From positions 1,569,581 through 1,633,580 of the forward strand of contig CAJNOP010000009.1 of the NCBI GenBank assembly GCA_905250075.1: 64,000 nucleotides of DNA. Direction: 5' to 3'. This stretch comes from Rotaria sp. Silwood1 (Eukaryota; Rotifera; Eurotatoria; Philodinida; Philodinidae). The notes beneath the pieces are model-generated. The model saw only the letters and a program-made list of their open reading frames with translations, made no database searches and was not told the DNA's origin. Position numbers and translations under genes: made by a program. Of this stretch, positions 46,708-58,384 are shown in pieces. Each line of letters starts with the position of its first letter. The stretch's first letter is position 1.

Positions 46708-48000
46708 ATGGTAATTATAACTTTTTCATTGTTATCATTATTATTATTATTTATAAATCCACTTCCCATATCAAGTTTAAATAATGGCTTAGCTTTAACT
46801 CCTCCAATGGGCTGGTCTACTTGGAATGTTTTCCGTTGTGATTATTCTGAAGTAGATCTCATGGAAATGGCTGATATATTGGTTTCTAGTGGAATGTTGT
46901 CAGCGGGATATAAGTATTTGAATATTGATGATTGTTGGGAAGCATCTTATCGTGACCCAATAAGTGGAATGTTAAAATACAATGAAACAAAATTTCCACA
47001 TGGCATGTTAGCTTTATCCGATTATATTCATTCGAAAGGTTTATTATTTGGAATTTATTCGAGTTCTGGCGAACGAACATGTCAAGAATATCCTGGATCT
47101 TGGCAACATGAATTTCTTGATGCAGCATTATTCTCTAGTTGGAATATCGATTTTTTAAAATTAGATTGTTGTTATCAAGATAATATTAAAGATCGAGCTA
47201 CTGCTTATATAAGTTGGTCAAAAGCATTATCGATACAAAATCGTTCAATTGTTTTTAGTTGTGATACTGATGAATTAATATTAAATGAAAATAATTTAGA
47301 ATTTCCATTCCAATGGGCTCCTGAATATTGTAATATGGCTCGAATTTCATGGGATATTAATGACGAATGGAAGTCAACATTAAGTATTACGGATCGTGCA
47401 GCAAATATCTATTATGCTTCTCGACCAGGATATTGGAATGATTTAGATATTTTAACAGTTGGTTTAGGTGAACAAACAATAGAAGAATATACTTCACAAT
47501 TCTCGCTTTGGGCTATAATGAGCTCACCCTTAATTGCAGGAAATGATTTAAGAAAAATGACAAAAGAAATTACAAATATTCTAACCAATGAAGAAATTAT
47601 TGCAATCAATCAAGATAAATTAGGTCGATCAGGTAATATGATTCGACGAGCACTAGATGGATCATACGAAGTCTGGGCAAAACCAATTTATTACGAAAAC
47701 ATGTCACTGATTTATGATATAAATAATACACCACGTTTTAGTCCTTTACCTTTTCATGCAGTTGTCCTATTAAATCGATTGAATATCACAGCTAATATAA
47801 CATTAGAATTTAACGACTTATTCGATCATCGTTTAAGTCCTCATCCACCTACGCCAATTTGGACTGTTTCTATTCGAGATCTTTGGCTTCATCAAGACTT
47901 AGGAAGATTTGTGGAAACTTGGAAAGCTATCAATGTACCAGTACACGGTGTCAGAATGGTTACAGTTTTATTGCTTAATGCGACAAACCCTCATCGTTAA
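46708..48000 (+). CDS. GH27 alpha-galactosidase / alpha-N-acetylgalactosaminidase family enzyme (430 aa)
   Basis: Retaining glycosidase that removes terminal alpha-galactose or alpha-GalNAc; likely lysosomal or secreted. A signal peptide is clear (hydrophobic run TFSLLSLLLLFINPLP). The mature start NGLALTPPMGWSTWNVF is the GH27 signature. YKYLNIDDCW follows; FLKLDCC holds the expected nucleophile Asp, and RPGYWNDLDILTVG the acid/base Asp. LWAIMSSPLIAGNDLR and IIAINQDKLGRSG complete the barrel, followed by a beta-rich C-terminal domain. Several N-glycosylation sequons (NRS, NMS, NIT) are present. Length equals the family norm. It is a single exon of 1.29 kb, unusual here and compatible with retroposition or horizontal gain. 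Exact sugar specificity is not decided. Confidence 0.92.
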   Translation: MVIITFSLLSLLLLFINPLPISSLNNGLALTPPMGWSTWNVFRCDYSEVDLMEMADILVSSGMLSAGYKYLNIDDCWEASYRDPISGMLKYNETKFPHGMLALSDYIHSKGLLFGIYSSSGERTCQEYPGSWQHEFLDAALFSSWNIDFLKLDCCYQDNIKDRATAYISWSKALSIQNRSIVFSCDTDELILNENNLEFPFQWAPEYCNMARISWDINDEWKSTLSITDRAANIYYASRPGYWNDLDILTVGLGEQTIEEYTSQFSLWAIMSSPLIAGNDLRKMTKEITNILTNEEIIAINQDKLGRSGNMIRRALDGSYEVWAKPIYYENMSLIYDINNTPRFSPLPFHAVVLLNRLNITANITLEFNDLFDHRLSPHPPTPIWTVSIRDLWLHQDLGRFVETWKAINVPVHGVRMVTVLLLNATNPHR

Positions 48001-48984
48001 TATACATCATAATTTATATGTGTCTTAACGTATACCTATTTCCTTTTATGTATCTTTTGATTTTGGGACATTCAGTAATTACTATTAGTCGGGTAATCAT
48101 AATCCATTGATGTTTTTTTCAAGTATAAGAAATGCCTGTTCTTAATCCATTAGGACGCTTTACTGAGTGTGGATGTGGGTGTGGATTGGATGTCGGTATG
48201 AGTGTAGGTATTTAGGAAAGGATGACTTGCATCCACATCTTTTTTTTGATATATAGTTTAATATCTCTCTAATGACAATTCTTGAGGAGAAAACAATTAG
48301 TTTCTGAAAGATAGGAGGAGTAGAAGTATAATTTTAGAACGCACACAACATGGTGATATGAAGAAACTATAAGAGACACATCATTCAAACATAGGTAGTG
48401 GATGTATGTTTGTTTGATCGTCGCTATCGAATTAGGTCATGTCTAGAGCTGATTAAATTTCTTCGAACTTTTCCCTCTCCATTGCGACCTTATTGGCATA
48501 ACTTAGGTTCCATATATGGTCGACGCACGCATCAGAAAAAAACGTAGTCATATTATCAAAGTATAACGTTCAATGTTGTCAACAGTTTGTTTTTCACATT
48601 TGCTTCGTTAACTTGTAATTCATGTTTGTGTCCTCAACATGACACATGTCAATTTTTGTTTATTTTTATTTTTTCATCAAACAGATACAAAAATGTCAGT
48701 GGAGTGTAATCAAAAAAGTAGTAAACTAAAGGCTATATACAATCTCCTGCGTTTTATTGATCAAAGAGATTTTCTATCGCTCGTTTACATCTATTATATG
48801 ATTACATTTATAAATACGCTTTGCAGAAAATGATAATAACGACATTTCTTTGTGGTGGTCGGTCTTTCTTCTTAGTATCTATCTATTATTCATAGAAGTC
48901 ATTTTGGCAGCAACTAGCGAAAAAAGAAACATTTAATGAAGAGCCTGCGAGGACCACTATAGACCACCGAAGAAGAAATTTTTT
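48001..48984. other. 3' flank of alpha-galactosidase, no gene
   Basis: Holds a TGTGGG-type patch (48167-48240). The sequences GTGGTGGTCGGTCTTTCTTC near 48854 and GAAGAAG near 48970 suggest another small inverted repeat. Confidence 0.4.
48167..48240. repeat. TGTGGG-type stem-loop
   Basis: GAGTGTGGATGTGGGTGTGG then GGATGTCGGTATGAGTGTAG, with a short CATCCACATC complement at 48229-48238. The C-rich arm is truncated. Confidence 0.55.
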
Positions 48985-50580
48985 TCAGTTAAGTTATCTC
49001 AAATGAAAGGTCTGATCAAGCCAAAGTCAAATAGAAAATATTAAATCGTATGATTTTGCCTATGAAAAACGCAAGCTACAACAAGTAGAAACAGTCTATT
49101 TTGATCCTAAATAAATCGCTAAACGTGAGTGTATTCTGTAGTTTAACATTTTCTCCTGAATAGCTTGACCATTGGAGTTCGGAAACGTCTCATGTAATAG
49201 AGAACAGTCTAAGCTGCAAATTTAGGACCCGTTTTTTGACAATAATCTGTCTAAACTTAAAGTTAACAAGGGCGCGAGTAAGTATAAACATCCACACCTC
49301 ATTGTTTGAGTCGTACTTCATGAATGTTGTCAGCTATCACTTGAGAAATCCTCAGAGATATTGTTATTGGGGCATGATTTTCACTTTTTTGGACTAATAT
49401 TTAGTAGATTTTGGTTAGAAAACAATGGTTTCAGTCAAGACTTATCTCATAATCGAAATCAGCATAAAAAACTGAGTTGATTGACATATATATTTCAAAT
49501 TGTTCTGAGAATTTTAGTTTTTCTTCAAAAAATTTACTACTACTTTTCCTCCAGGAATGAGTCAAAAAATAATTTCTACAAAACGTACCATGTGTCTCTG
49601 AAGCTAAGAATGCAACCTTCTTATATACTATCACAAAAGACACGGCAAACGGCTCAAGAAAAAACAATCATATTGGCAGACATCATATGTCGACCGATTC
49701 CTGAGCGAGAGTGGTGATAAATTTTTCGAAGAAAAAATAAAATTCTCACAACAGTGTGAAATATATATGAATCGTCTCATTTTTTTATACTGATTTCGAG
49801 TATGATGTAAATCTTAGCTGAAACCATTATTTTCCAAGTTATCAGTGCTTTTTGAATTTGATAAATGTATAATTTTGTAATCTTCGAAAAAGAGCTATCG
49901 AATGGTAAAAAGCCCAACTCGATAACTGGCAATATTCATGAATTATTATTCAAACAATGTAGCCATTATCTTTTATGTATTCATGATGTGTACTCATAAT
50001 GTTGACTGCGCGGAACATGAATCTCAAGTTAGTTTTTCGATTTTGAAAGATATTGTATTACTTCTAATGGTAGGACAAATAGTTACTCTATAGGATAAGT
50101 CACAGTATGGTTCGTATTAACTTAACCTCCGCGTTTTTCACGTTAGACAAATCACCATCGAAAGATTCCTCTTGACAAGATCCATATCGGATAAAAAAAG
50201 TTACTGGATTATCACGTGCTCTATTCAAGATAGGTCTCAAATACCTCTATCCTAGAAGGATCAGTTATGCGACTTTCCAACTTTGTTTGATCTATGATAT
50301 TTTGTTTACTATGTTTGCTAGTTATTCAAATATGATTCATTTGTAGTGGTACACTGTTTTCTATGTTTTAGCACGATTCCGCGTCCACACGGTCAAACCA
50401 ATCGCGAGACAGTATGAAAATATAGAGCAAATTTATTTTTAGAGATTCTTTTTGCGCTAAAATAGATCCTTTCTATTTGTTTTAGCTCGGACTTTTTCAT
50501 CAGTAAAATCAAATGAGTTAATATTTTGTATCTGACTAGGTTTTTACTGGATCTTTCATTTGAGATAACTAAATCGAACA
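48985..50580. mobile_element. Inverted-repeat element with a nested foldback
   Basis: AGTTATCTCAAATGAAAG near 48991 faces CTTTCATTTGAGATAACT near 50555. The homology continues inward for about 140 bases with ATTTTCTATTTGACT-type divergence. A separate, better-preserved foldback (about 49420-49845) lies between these arms. No coding sequence or target duplication identified. Confidence 0.55.
49420..49845. mobile_element. Foldback MITE-like element
   Basis: The arm with AATGGTTTCAG, CGAAATCAGCATAAAAAACT and GAGAATTTTAGTTTTTCTTC (49424-49545) is mirrored at about 49713-49835. The spacer is about 160 bp. No coding content. Confidence 0.65.
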
Positions 50581-51050
50581 GCAAGATATTCTTACTGGTG
50601 ACCTAGGATAGTCCTTTTACGGACTTTCTCATAAGAGAAATATTACTAAGAGAAGTTACAAATGGAGTTTCTTGTTTGAATAACCAATGGTTCACTTCGT
50701 TCTTGACCAAAAGTCGAATAATAATGATTCGAAAGCATCTGAAAGGTTTGATCAAGTGAGAAGATACGTTAGTATATAGAATAGGTTCGACCTCTCTCAT
50801 CGATTAGCATACTGAGAGTACCCTTCTCTAGTGCTTGAATCGATTACACTCGATAATCTTTCGTTTTGTCCTCAACGTTTTCTCTGTAGCTGCAACATTA
50901 TTTTTCTTGTTCTGTTGTTCTTATATATTTGTTTCTTTCTATTTTGGTGTACATTCAATCATCATCTCTCAATTTGTCGATATCCTATCGGAATAAATAA
51001 ACAAAGAAGCAAGAAGAAACGACTGAAACGCGTGTATGCTCAATGTAAAA

Positions 51051-52542
51051 ATGGCAACTAGACGATTTGAAGATTATAAACCACCGCACATTGATATCGA
51101 ATTGAACCCGAATGATCTAAATATATTGACGCTTCGTCTTATTTGCTCAGTCAAATTGGACTGGGTCAATAAAACGATTCGTTCAAAGAAGCTTACCGAT
51201 GGTCTTTCGAACGGATTGCTTGCCATGTTTCCACATGCGGAAAATGAACAAGCATTCGTTGTTCGAATTTATGGAGCCAATTCAGATCTCATTGTTGATC
51301 GAGAAGCTGAAATTCGAACAATGATTCGACTCTCTCTCAATACGATATGGCCAACAAAGTACTTCTTACATTTAATAATGGATTTATCTATTCATTTCTC
51401 CCTGGTGAACACATCAAAATTCAAGATGAGAATATTAAGTAAGTGACACATTGAGTAACAACTATTCTCTTCGTGTTATGTGCTAATCAAACTTTCCAGA
51501 TCTTTAAGAATCATCATCTTGCGTAGGTTCGCGATAGAAAAGCAGAGTATATTGCTAATTTGCAGTCAGTTTTCAAGTTTTGGTGAATCTTGCACATGTT
51601 TTCGACTTCTGTTGACTTCGAAGATATGGATAAATCAGATTCAGAAGATGTTTCGAAAACTCAGACTAACAATAAACATTTGTTGAATATCCATATCATT
51701 TGATGTTTTTTTTTTCAATGTACTTGATTTATTTCAGTCGAATGGTGGCACACAAACTAGCTGAATGCGATTCTATTCTATCCGCTAACGAGTTTCCGGA
51801 GAAAAAAGCTTTGCTTGTTGAAGAGCTTCGTCACTAGTTCAATTTACTGAATGGAGCAAACCCACAACTTCGAAAGAGACTTGAATCAATGGCAACTCCA
51901 AAAATGGATGTTCTGGGTTCGATCAAGACTGCTGTGGGTCTTCAATTGAGTCCACCATCAATTAATTCACTCCAGTCTCTGCTTGATTACTCATGGTCTC
52001 AGTTAGCTGATGATATCTGTCAAATCGAGTTCACACTCGAACGAGACTGGTCCAATGTCCCAGTAGTTCTCTGTCACAACGATATGCAGAGTCGAAATTT
52101 TCTTCTCGACAAACAAGCGAACACTATTCAAATGGTCGACTTCGAACACAATGCTGAAAATTTCTATCTTTTTGACATCGCCAATTACTTTGTCGAATTT
52201 GCTGGTCTTGATTCGTCACCTTACTGGGTGAACGACTACCCGAATCGAAAATGGAGAAAGACGCTCCTAGACGAATATGTGAAATATGCTCGCTTTTTAT
52301 CTCTCACGAGCAATGGACACGAGCTGGAAAAACTATGTGATCAATGTGAACGTCTCATTGCTCTTACTCATCTGTATTAGTCAATGTGGGTTTTACTTGA
52401 AGCAATACTTAATCCTGAATCGTTGGCTCAATTCGATTATGTCACCTATGGTAAGAGCCACTTCAATCACCACAAATTGCACAAGAACAATTTTTTTGCT
52501 TTGCGGATTGTTCATCAATCCTTCGAATTCACCATTAAATAA
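51051..52542 (+). pseudogene. Ethanolamine kinase pseudogene
   Basis: Family phosphorylates ethanolamine in the first step of phosphatidylethanolamine synthesis. The N-terminal part has LTDGLSNGLLAMF and VVRIYGANSDLIVDREAEIR, matching the family's TDG(I/L)TN and VRIYG..T(E/D)LLVDR blocks. At the CTCTCTCTC run (51330-51338) the frame shifts; the next frame reads LLTFNNGFIYSFLPGEHIK up to a donor at 51439. The exon from 51738 continues to the catalytic VVLCHNDMQSRNFLL and MVDFEHNAENFYLFDIANYF, both intact. In-frame TAG codons occur at 51835-51837 and 52378-52380, the latter where family members have Trp before SMWVLLEAI. The frame then runs on to TAA at 52540. One frameshift and two stops make it a pseudogene unless these are sequence errors. 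Its DNA is visibly less AT-rich than its surroundings. Confidence 0.85.
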
Positions 52543-52549
52543 ATAATAC

Positions 52550-53380
52550 TTCTACTATCTTTTTCAGAACATTTCTTTTTGTTGTTTTATTCACATTGTA
52601 AAGAAACAAAAGTCCATATGAATTAAGGGAAAATGCTAGTGAGGGTTTAAACTAAGAGAAATGCAAAATAAAACGATGTGTTATACTTATTCTCGAAAAA
52701 GAGAGATTGATCATTGTTTCTTGTTTTTCATGGAAAATATCGCTTCTTCTGGTTTTGCTGAACAAGCAGATGCTCTCTGGAATGAAATTGATTATTTGGC
52801 AGAAATATGTGAGAGTATCTTTCGCTTGAGACTTTCACAATAAATGTTTTTGTGCTATTTATTATTGAATAAGTAAATGTAGTCATTTGCAACTGGATAA
52901 AGTTCAGCAACAGAAGCAATAGTATTTGTAGAGCATCGATGTTTTATCTTGAACTATATATTTGAATTACGTACGGAACAATGAGTCCTAGAGTAGTACT
53001 TAAACCATCGTATGAACCGATTTATTGTTTTACACAGAGATCTATCAAGGAAAAATAATATTTTCGATGAAAGCAGTTCGGAAGAGCATTTCAACTATGC
53101 GAATGTGTGGTAAATTCCGATTTCCAAGAAATTTAAATTTTTCAATATCATATTACAACGAATACTACACACAAACGAATGCTAGTGCAAGGGTGTACAA
53201 AAAAATATCCATAATTTGGCAATGAAAATTCACAATTAAAATTTCTATTGAAGAAAAAAAAATATCAACTTTGGCATAGTAATCAGCTGGCAAAATCATT
53301 GTAAAAGGACAAATTGATAGAAATATAGTCCATATTTTTTGGATTGGATTGAGTTGTTTTGAATTTTCTGAAAAAAAAAT
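52550..53380. other. Flank of the pseudogene, no gene supported
   Basis: A 60-residue plus frame at 52661-52843 ends ASSGFAEQADALWNEIDYLA plus 12 residues. It looks amphipathic but matches nothing I recognise. Confidence 0.35.
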
Positions 53381-53460
53381 GGGTGTGGCTGTCAAACTCT
53401 TCTAGCCTAGCTCCACCACTAACCCCCACTCAACAGCCATATTCACACACACACACCATC
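53381..53460. repeat. TGTGGG-type stem-loop (degenerate)
   Basis: GGGTGTGGCTGTCAAAC faces CCACTAACCCCCACTCAACA and a CACACACACACACC end. Confidence 0.45.
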
Positions 53461-53580
53461 TTTTCGACAGATTTTTCGGCATTTTTTTTTTCAAACTTTT
53501 TAATACATACCTTGAAGTATAATTCTAGTCGGCATTTGTGGGTCAATCTATCATTATTCTCTGAAAGTAGATAAGTAGCC

Positions 53581-54571
53581 CAGGGAGGAACCGAGTGCTT
53601 TAGACTTGAAGTTAATCTGGACTACTTGATAGTACTTCAAGCTACTCTAAAGTTCCTCACCGTAGTTTTTTAAGTATTTTTCTGTAACTTCAAAATACTT
53701 TGTTGTACCGCAAAGTACTTTTGATATAATTTTACCGTACTTTATTGTATCTGAAGTCCATTGTTTCCCGCTTCTAGGTAGTGCAAAAAGCCGATCTGGA
53801 CTATCTTTACTATAGACTACCTAAATGAACTAAAGTTTTCAATTTGGTAATTTTAGACTATGGCCTTTCGAAGGCCGATACAAATATCAAAAGATTAAAT
53901 TATGAGAAATATCGTGGTTTCTTGGTCCTTTCATGCACTTTCTTAAAACTGATCACCCTTCTTTCTTGGCAAAGGAAAACTATTTCTCAAGAATCATAGG
54001 TTTTTATAAAGAGAAATCAGATAAAATATCTTGAGAAATCGATTACAGATTTGAATTCTTGGACCTCGATCCCATTCTGGTGAGACTTTATAAATGTTAT
54101 TTATTTGAAATACCCCTCCCTTGTTCAGAAATTGCGGTAATGAATTTTTGAGTTGCCCGTTACTTAGTAACTGTTGTTCTAAAGATAACTGCCCTGCCCT
54201 AGTTTTATTCTACTAGGAATGCTTGATTGTTGTATAACGCTTGCAATTTCGATCCATGATTATCAATAATAGAAAATATAACGTTGCAAATTACTACGCA
54301 GGATTTTCCTATTATTGTAGGGCTACATGAGAAGCTTGAACAGCGCACTATTTGTTATGTTTGCTGATTATAGTGTTTCTACTGGATTAGCATAATTTCA
54401 ATATAAGTAGAAAATTTAACTTGAAAAGAAGCACAAGTAAAGAAATGTGAATTAAATTGCTTCGAATTACATAAGAGCATGTTATAGTATTTTAAAACAT
54501 GTTAAAGAATTTTAAAGTATCTTGAAGTACGATAAAATACGTGAAGTATGAAGTATTCTGTTTCCTCCTTG
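53581..54571. mobile_element. Terminal-inverted-repeat element with AAGTACTTCAAG subrepeats
   Basis: Left end CAGGGAGGAACCGAGTGCTT; right end, on the complement, CAAGGAGGAAACAGAATACTT. Both ends run into repeated AGTACTT / AAGTATTTT motifs (53630-53760 and 54485-54555). The flanks AAGTAGCC and ATTCTCAC do not match, so no duplication is shown. No transposase. CAGGG-type ends suggest a hAT relative. Confidence 0.5.
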
Positions 54572-54574
54572 ATT

Positions 54575-55894
54575 CTCACCATCATTCCGAGACAAGGTAA
54601 GTGCACAAAAAAACTTCTTAGCAGATGTCGTTACTCGTTTGTTTTCAAATTATCAGCAAGACTTTGGAAAACTGAAAATGTAACCGAAGATATCGTATTG
54701 ATTACTAAATCATCTTTTTACGACAATATCAATTTTATCAGGTATCTTTACAATTTCCAGAAATATTTTTACAGAAAAAAAAATGTATACAGAACAAAAT
54801 CTAAAATGGTATTTCTCTCGATTTTGCTTTGCTCTTATAGTTGCTATAGTGACTGCAGTTTTTATGTTTTTTGGACATCAGAAACAATCTAAGATACTCA
54901 TTGGAAAAATATTGACAGATGTACTACGGAAAAAAATGACCATTGACATATGTGTTTTTTTTTTGGGTTCTGTTGGATTATCTTCTATTAATTTGAAGAA
55001 CATGATATGAAAATACTGAAACTCTTTCTGGACAATGGCTTCAATATTAGATTTATTTCTCTGTACTATAATTAGTAGCGTTAAAGGTTGACGATGGTAT
55101 ACAAATCTTAATATCCAACATTTCATCTTGATGTTTTTTGACCTTTTCAGAATTGTACTTCAACTTAACCATGTATATTGAAATTATAGATACATGAAGT
55201 GACAATCGTTACACAGTAATGTCGTCATACATTAACGATAAATGGTCAATATATAAACGTCTTTGAATGAAAAAAGAAGGCCATGAACAATATTTGTTTT
55301 GTTTCTATATTGAAATATCGAATTGTTCAACTGTTTATGTTTCTTTGTTCCTTCTGTTCTGTCTACTTCAAATGATGATTTCTCAATGTAATTGTGAATT
55401 CTTCGTTCTCTGAAAGGAAAGGAAAAAGAAAAAAAAGTGGAATAAAAAAAGTGTGTGTAGTAGGGAAACCAGTCGTGACTTATTTCAAGCGTAAGACGAG
55501 ACAAGAGGAGTTCCATGTATGTTCGTTACTATAATTTTCTTTCTTGCCTTAGGTCAACTACGCTGTTCTTTTTTCTCATAGCTGTATAATTGAACGAAGG
55601 GAGAAAGTTTTAATAGTAAGAATAATAGCAATTGAGGATGTTGCCGCCGTCTACTCATGATTCATTCTATGTGGACAAAAAGATTTAAGAGCTCGTTACG
55701 TCGTTACTATTCTATACATTTATAGTGAGAATAGTAAATATTATATTATTTGCTTGATCGATATAGACAGACAGACAGACAGACGAATAGAAAAAGAAAT
55801 AAAACAAGCACTCTTTTCCACTTCGAAAACGCATAAATATTATTTACATTTTTTTAGCATTGAATGTTATTTTGATATTGCATTTGAATAGCAA
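54575..55894. other. Intergenic, nothing recognised
   Basis: A short GACA microsatellite occurs near 55767-55782. Several motif-free open frames overlap. May hold upstream exons of the membrane protein gene that I cannot identify. Confidence 0.4.
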
Positions 55895-57290
55895 ATGTTT
55901 CCACAATACACGGAACGTAAGTTATTTCAATCAATCTTTTGATTTAATATAATGACAATGAGAATTGTAGGTCAAATGGGAGTCGAGTTAGCCATCTGGC
56001 TCTTAATCACTGTCGGTGCCCTACTTATTCCTATAATTGCAGTCGCCATTTGTTGTATAAGACGTCAGTAAGTATTCATTCTTTATTTTTCATTATATGA
56101 ATCTCCTCTAAAGAAAAGCAAAAGAACAATACTATATGATGATAATAAGTTGGAAGACTATTAAAAATAAATATTATGTTTACAGATATTGAAACTACTA
56201 TGTTCGATTCAATTTTTGTAAGTTATTTCTTTTGTTGACGATTTCAAAATAAAAACTTCAATAAAAAAAAGATTCTTCTCTCGACTCTTTGCTTTTTCTT
56301 TCTCTCGTTTACATTAATCGATTTTTGTGTGTGATGATTATTTTAATTCACACATATTTAAACAAATGTTTCCAATCATTTCTTAATTGACAGTTGTTGG
56401 CAAAACATTCCTACTCGCCATCTGCCATCTTCTTCTGCTATTGTTATTAACAATGATGAGCTACTACTTAATTCAAATCCATCACCACATCAGTTGTGGA
56501 ATTTTTATGTACGTGAATTAAACAGAAAAAAATCCAAGATGTATATATATGTTAGAGGTTTACATTCCCCAATAAATATTTTTGTTTGTATTTGGTGGCA
56601 ATATTTTAGTTATGCTCTTTTTTATTGTTCACATTGCTTTATATTTTTCTCTTTGCACGTGTTTTTTTATTGAACAGTAATTTAAAATTGATATTAATCT
56701 TTTATTGAATTGTTGTGTTTTGCAGTTTGTCAAGAAGACCTCGCATAAAATTGATGAAAAGACGGCCTCCACAGATGATGATAAATACGAAACAGATGGA
56801 GGCTCTACGGTATATGAAAATTAGTTGTTTTTTTTTTGTTCTTAAAAATGATCACCTTATTCATGTGTTTAGTTCGTATAATGGTCCTTATATGGAATCG
56901 AGTAACGATGATGTCGATGTATCAGCTGAAAATAATATTTCTCAGACTTTTTCTCGCGCAAATTCACTTAAAAAACAGCATGTTCATTGGCTTGATAGAT
57001 CAACAACATCAAAATCAGATGATTTCCATTCAATAAACCATCAAAAAGTCATACCACGAAAACAATCATTCATCGGAGAAGATATTTTTGATTCTACGGT
57101 GCTTACTGAATCACCATTAGCTCATCGTAATCGTGCTGTTATATCGACTTCATCATCAGCTCTTTCTCATTTCATTCCAACAACGATTATTCCAGTTGGT
57201 TCTGCAGTTAATAATACTGGTACAAGTCAATTATTAACATTATCTAAAGAATTTACGTCTATTTTTGTTAATAATAATATTATTGTGTAG
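55895..57290 (+). CDS. Small single-pass membrane protein with Ser/Asp-rich tail; frame break
   Basis: Proposed exons: 55895-55916, 55971-56067, 56394-56508 and 56726-56809. Together they give a short N-terminus (MFPQYTERQMGVE), one transmembrane helix (LAIWLLITVGALLIPIIAVA), a juxtamembrane CCIRRHCWQN, and a hydrophilic tail containing SSSAIVINNDELL and KTASTDDDKYETDGGST. All four join in frame. A fifth exon from 56873 to 57290 has a long coding-like frame (YNGPYMESSNDDVDVSAENN, then Ser/Thr-rich), but the splice from 56809 leads to a stop after two residues. The long frame needs a one-base different phase. Sequence error, an unseen splice choice, or a real early stop could explain it. No family recognised; a signalling tail is only a guess. 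Confidence 0.5.
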
Positions 57291-57536
57291 TTTTTCTTTT
57301 TCTTTGAATTTTTAGCTCAAATTTTTAATATTTTTGTGTACATTGAAGCGAGTTGTTTTCTTTTCAACATAATATTATACAAATTAAATAAGTCTGTTGA
57401 CAATTTTATAAGTAATATATCTGAAAATTACCATAGTATTCGGCAATCGCTTATAATTAAGATATATATTTATAAAACTGATAGAATTAATTTCGTTCAT
57501 ATTCAATTTTAAAAAAATATGACAAAAGAAAATGAA

Positions 57537-58381
57537 TCAAGAACTTTTACAACATCCATTGCTATTTGGAACTGTTGATTTTTGATTATCTTTTAGACGA
57601 AATGATTTTTGATTAGGTGAAATTACAATTTGCGGATCAGATGACACAGGAACGGTTAATGTTGGTACATGTCCCATTGATGTCATTGCTGCTGCTGATG
57701 ATGATGATGATGAATTATCCACTGATTTAGGCATTTTCTTATAAAAAATACTTGTAACAACTGTAATAAATGCTTGTTCAACATTAGATGCATTAAGAGC
57801 TGATGTTTCCATGTATGATATATTAAGTTCTTCAGCAAGAGCTGTTGCTTGTTCACGTGATACTTTACGTTGATCAACTAAATCAGATTTATTTCCAACA
57901 AGAACAATTGGTATATCAGCTGGTGTATGTCGATGTAATTCTTCAATCCAATTTGTAATATGATTAAATGATTCAGGTTTAGTTAAATCAAATACAGCTA
58001 AAGCACCTTCACTACCCCGGTAAAATTGCGGTATAACAGTTTTAAAACGCTCTTGACCTGCTGTGTCCTATTATGATATAATTACAAAGATTTCAAAGGA
58101 TATAAATTAAAATAAAAAAAAATTACCCAAACTTGAGTTTTTATTCTTTTGCCATCAATTATAAGTTGTTTATAAGCAAACTCAACTCCTATTGTTGATT
58201 GTGTATCAAGACGAAATTCATTACGGGTGAAACGTAATAAAAGATTACTCTATTAATGAAGAATAAATTGAAAAAAAAAGTATTGAAAGATAATCAATCA
58301 TACCTTTCCAACGGAACTATCACCTATAAGAACTAATTTAAAAATTAAATCATAATCAGATCCTCCACTTGATTTTGCCAT
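57537..58381 (-). CDS. Rab11-like small GTPase with extended C-terminus (243 aa)
   Basis: Rab GTPase of the Rab11/25 type, probably acting in recycling endosomes. Three exons on the minus strand: 58381-58304, 58249-58127 and 58067-57537, with 54- and 59-base introns, in frame. P-loop GDSSVGKSN, effector-loop [33 protein letters not shown] and ETSAL are intact. The C-terminus is CCKSS, a double-cysteine prenylation site three residues from the end as in Rab11 (CCxxx). It is about 27 residues longer than vertebrate Rab11; the extra is a Ser/Ala-rich hypervariable stretch. Divergence in switch II and the [12 protein letters not shown] segment suggests a lineage-specific paralogue. Head-on orientation to the membrane protein gene, with stops about 250 bases apart. 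Confidence 0.88.
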
Positions 58382-58384
58382 ATA

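Noticed and set aside
51835..52380. Stop-codon reassignment (TAG read as Trp) in the ethanolamine kinase
   Set aside because: RAB21 ends with a normal TAG and a frameshift is also present, so pseudogenisation is simpler.
56162..56220. Possible extra exon reading IETTMFDSIF between the membrane-protein exons
   Set aside because: With the GTAAGT donor at 56068 it meets an in-frame stop; skipping it joins the next exon perfectly.
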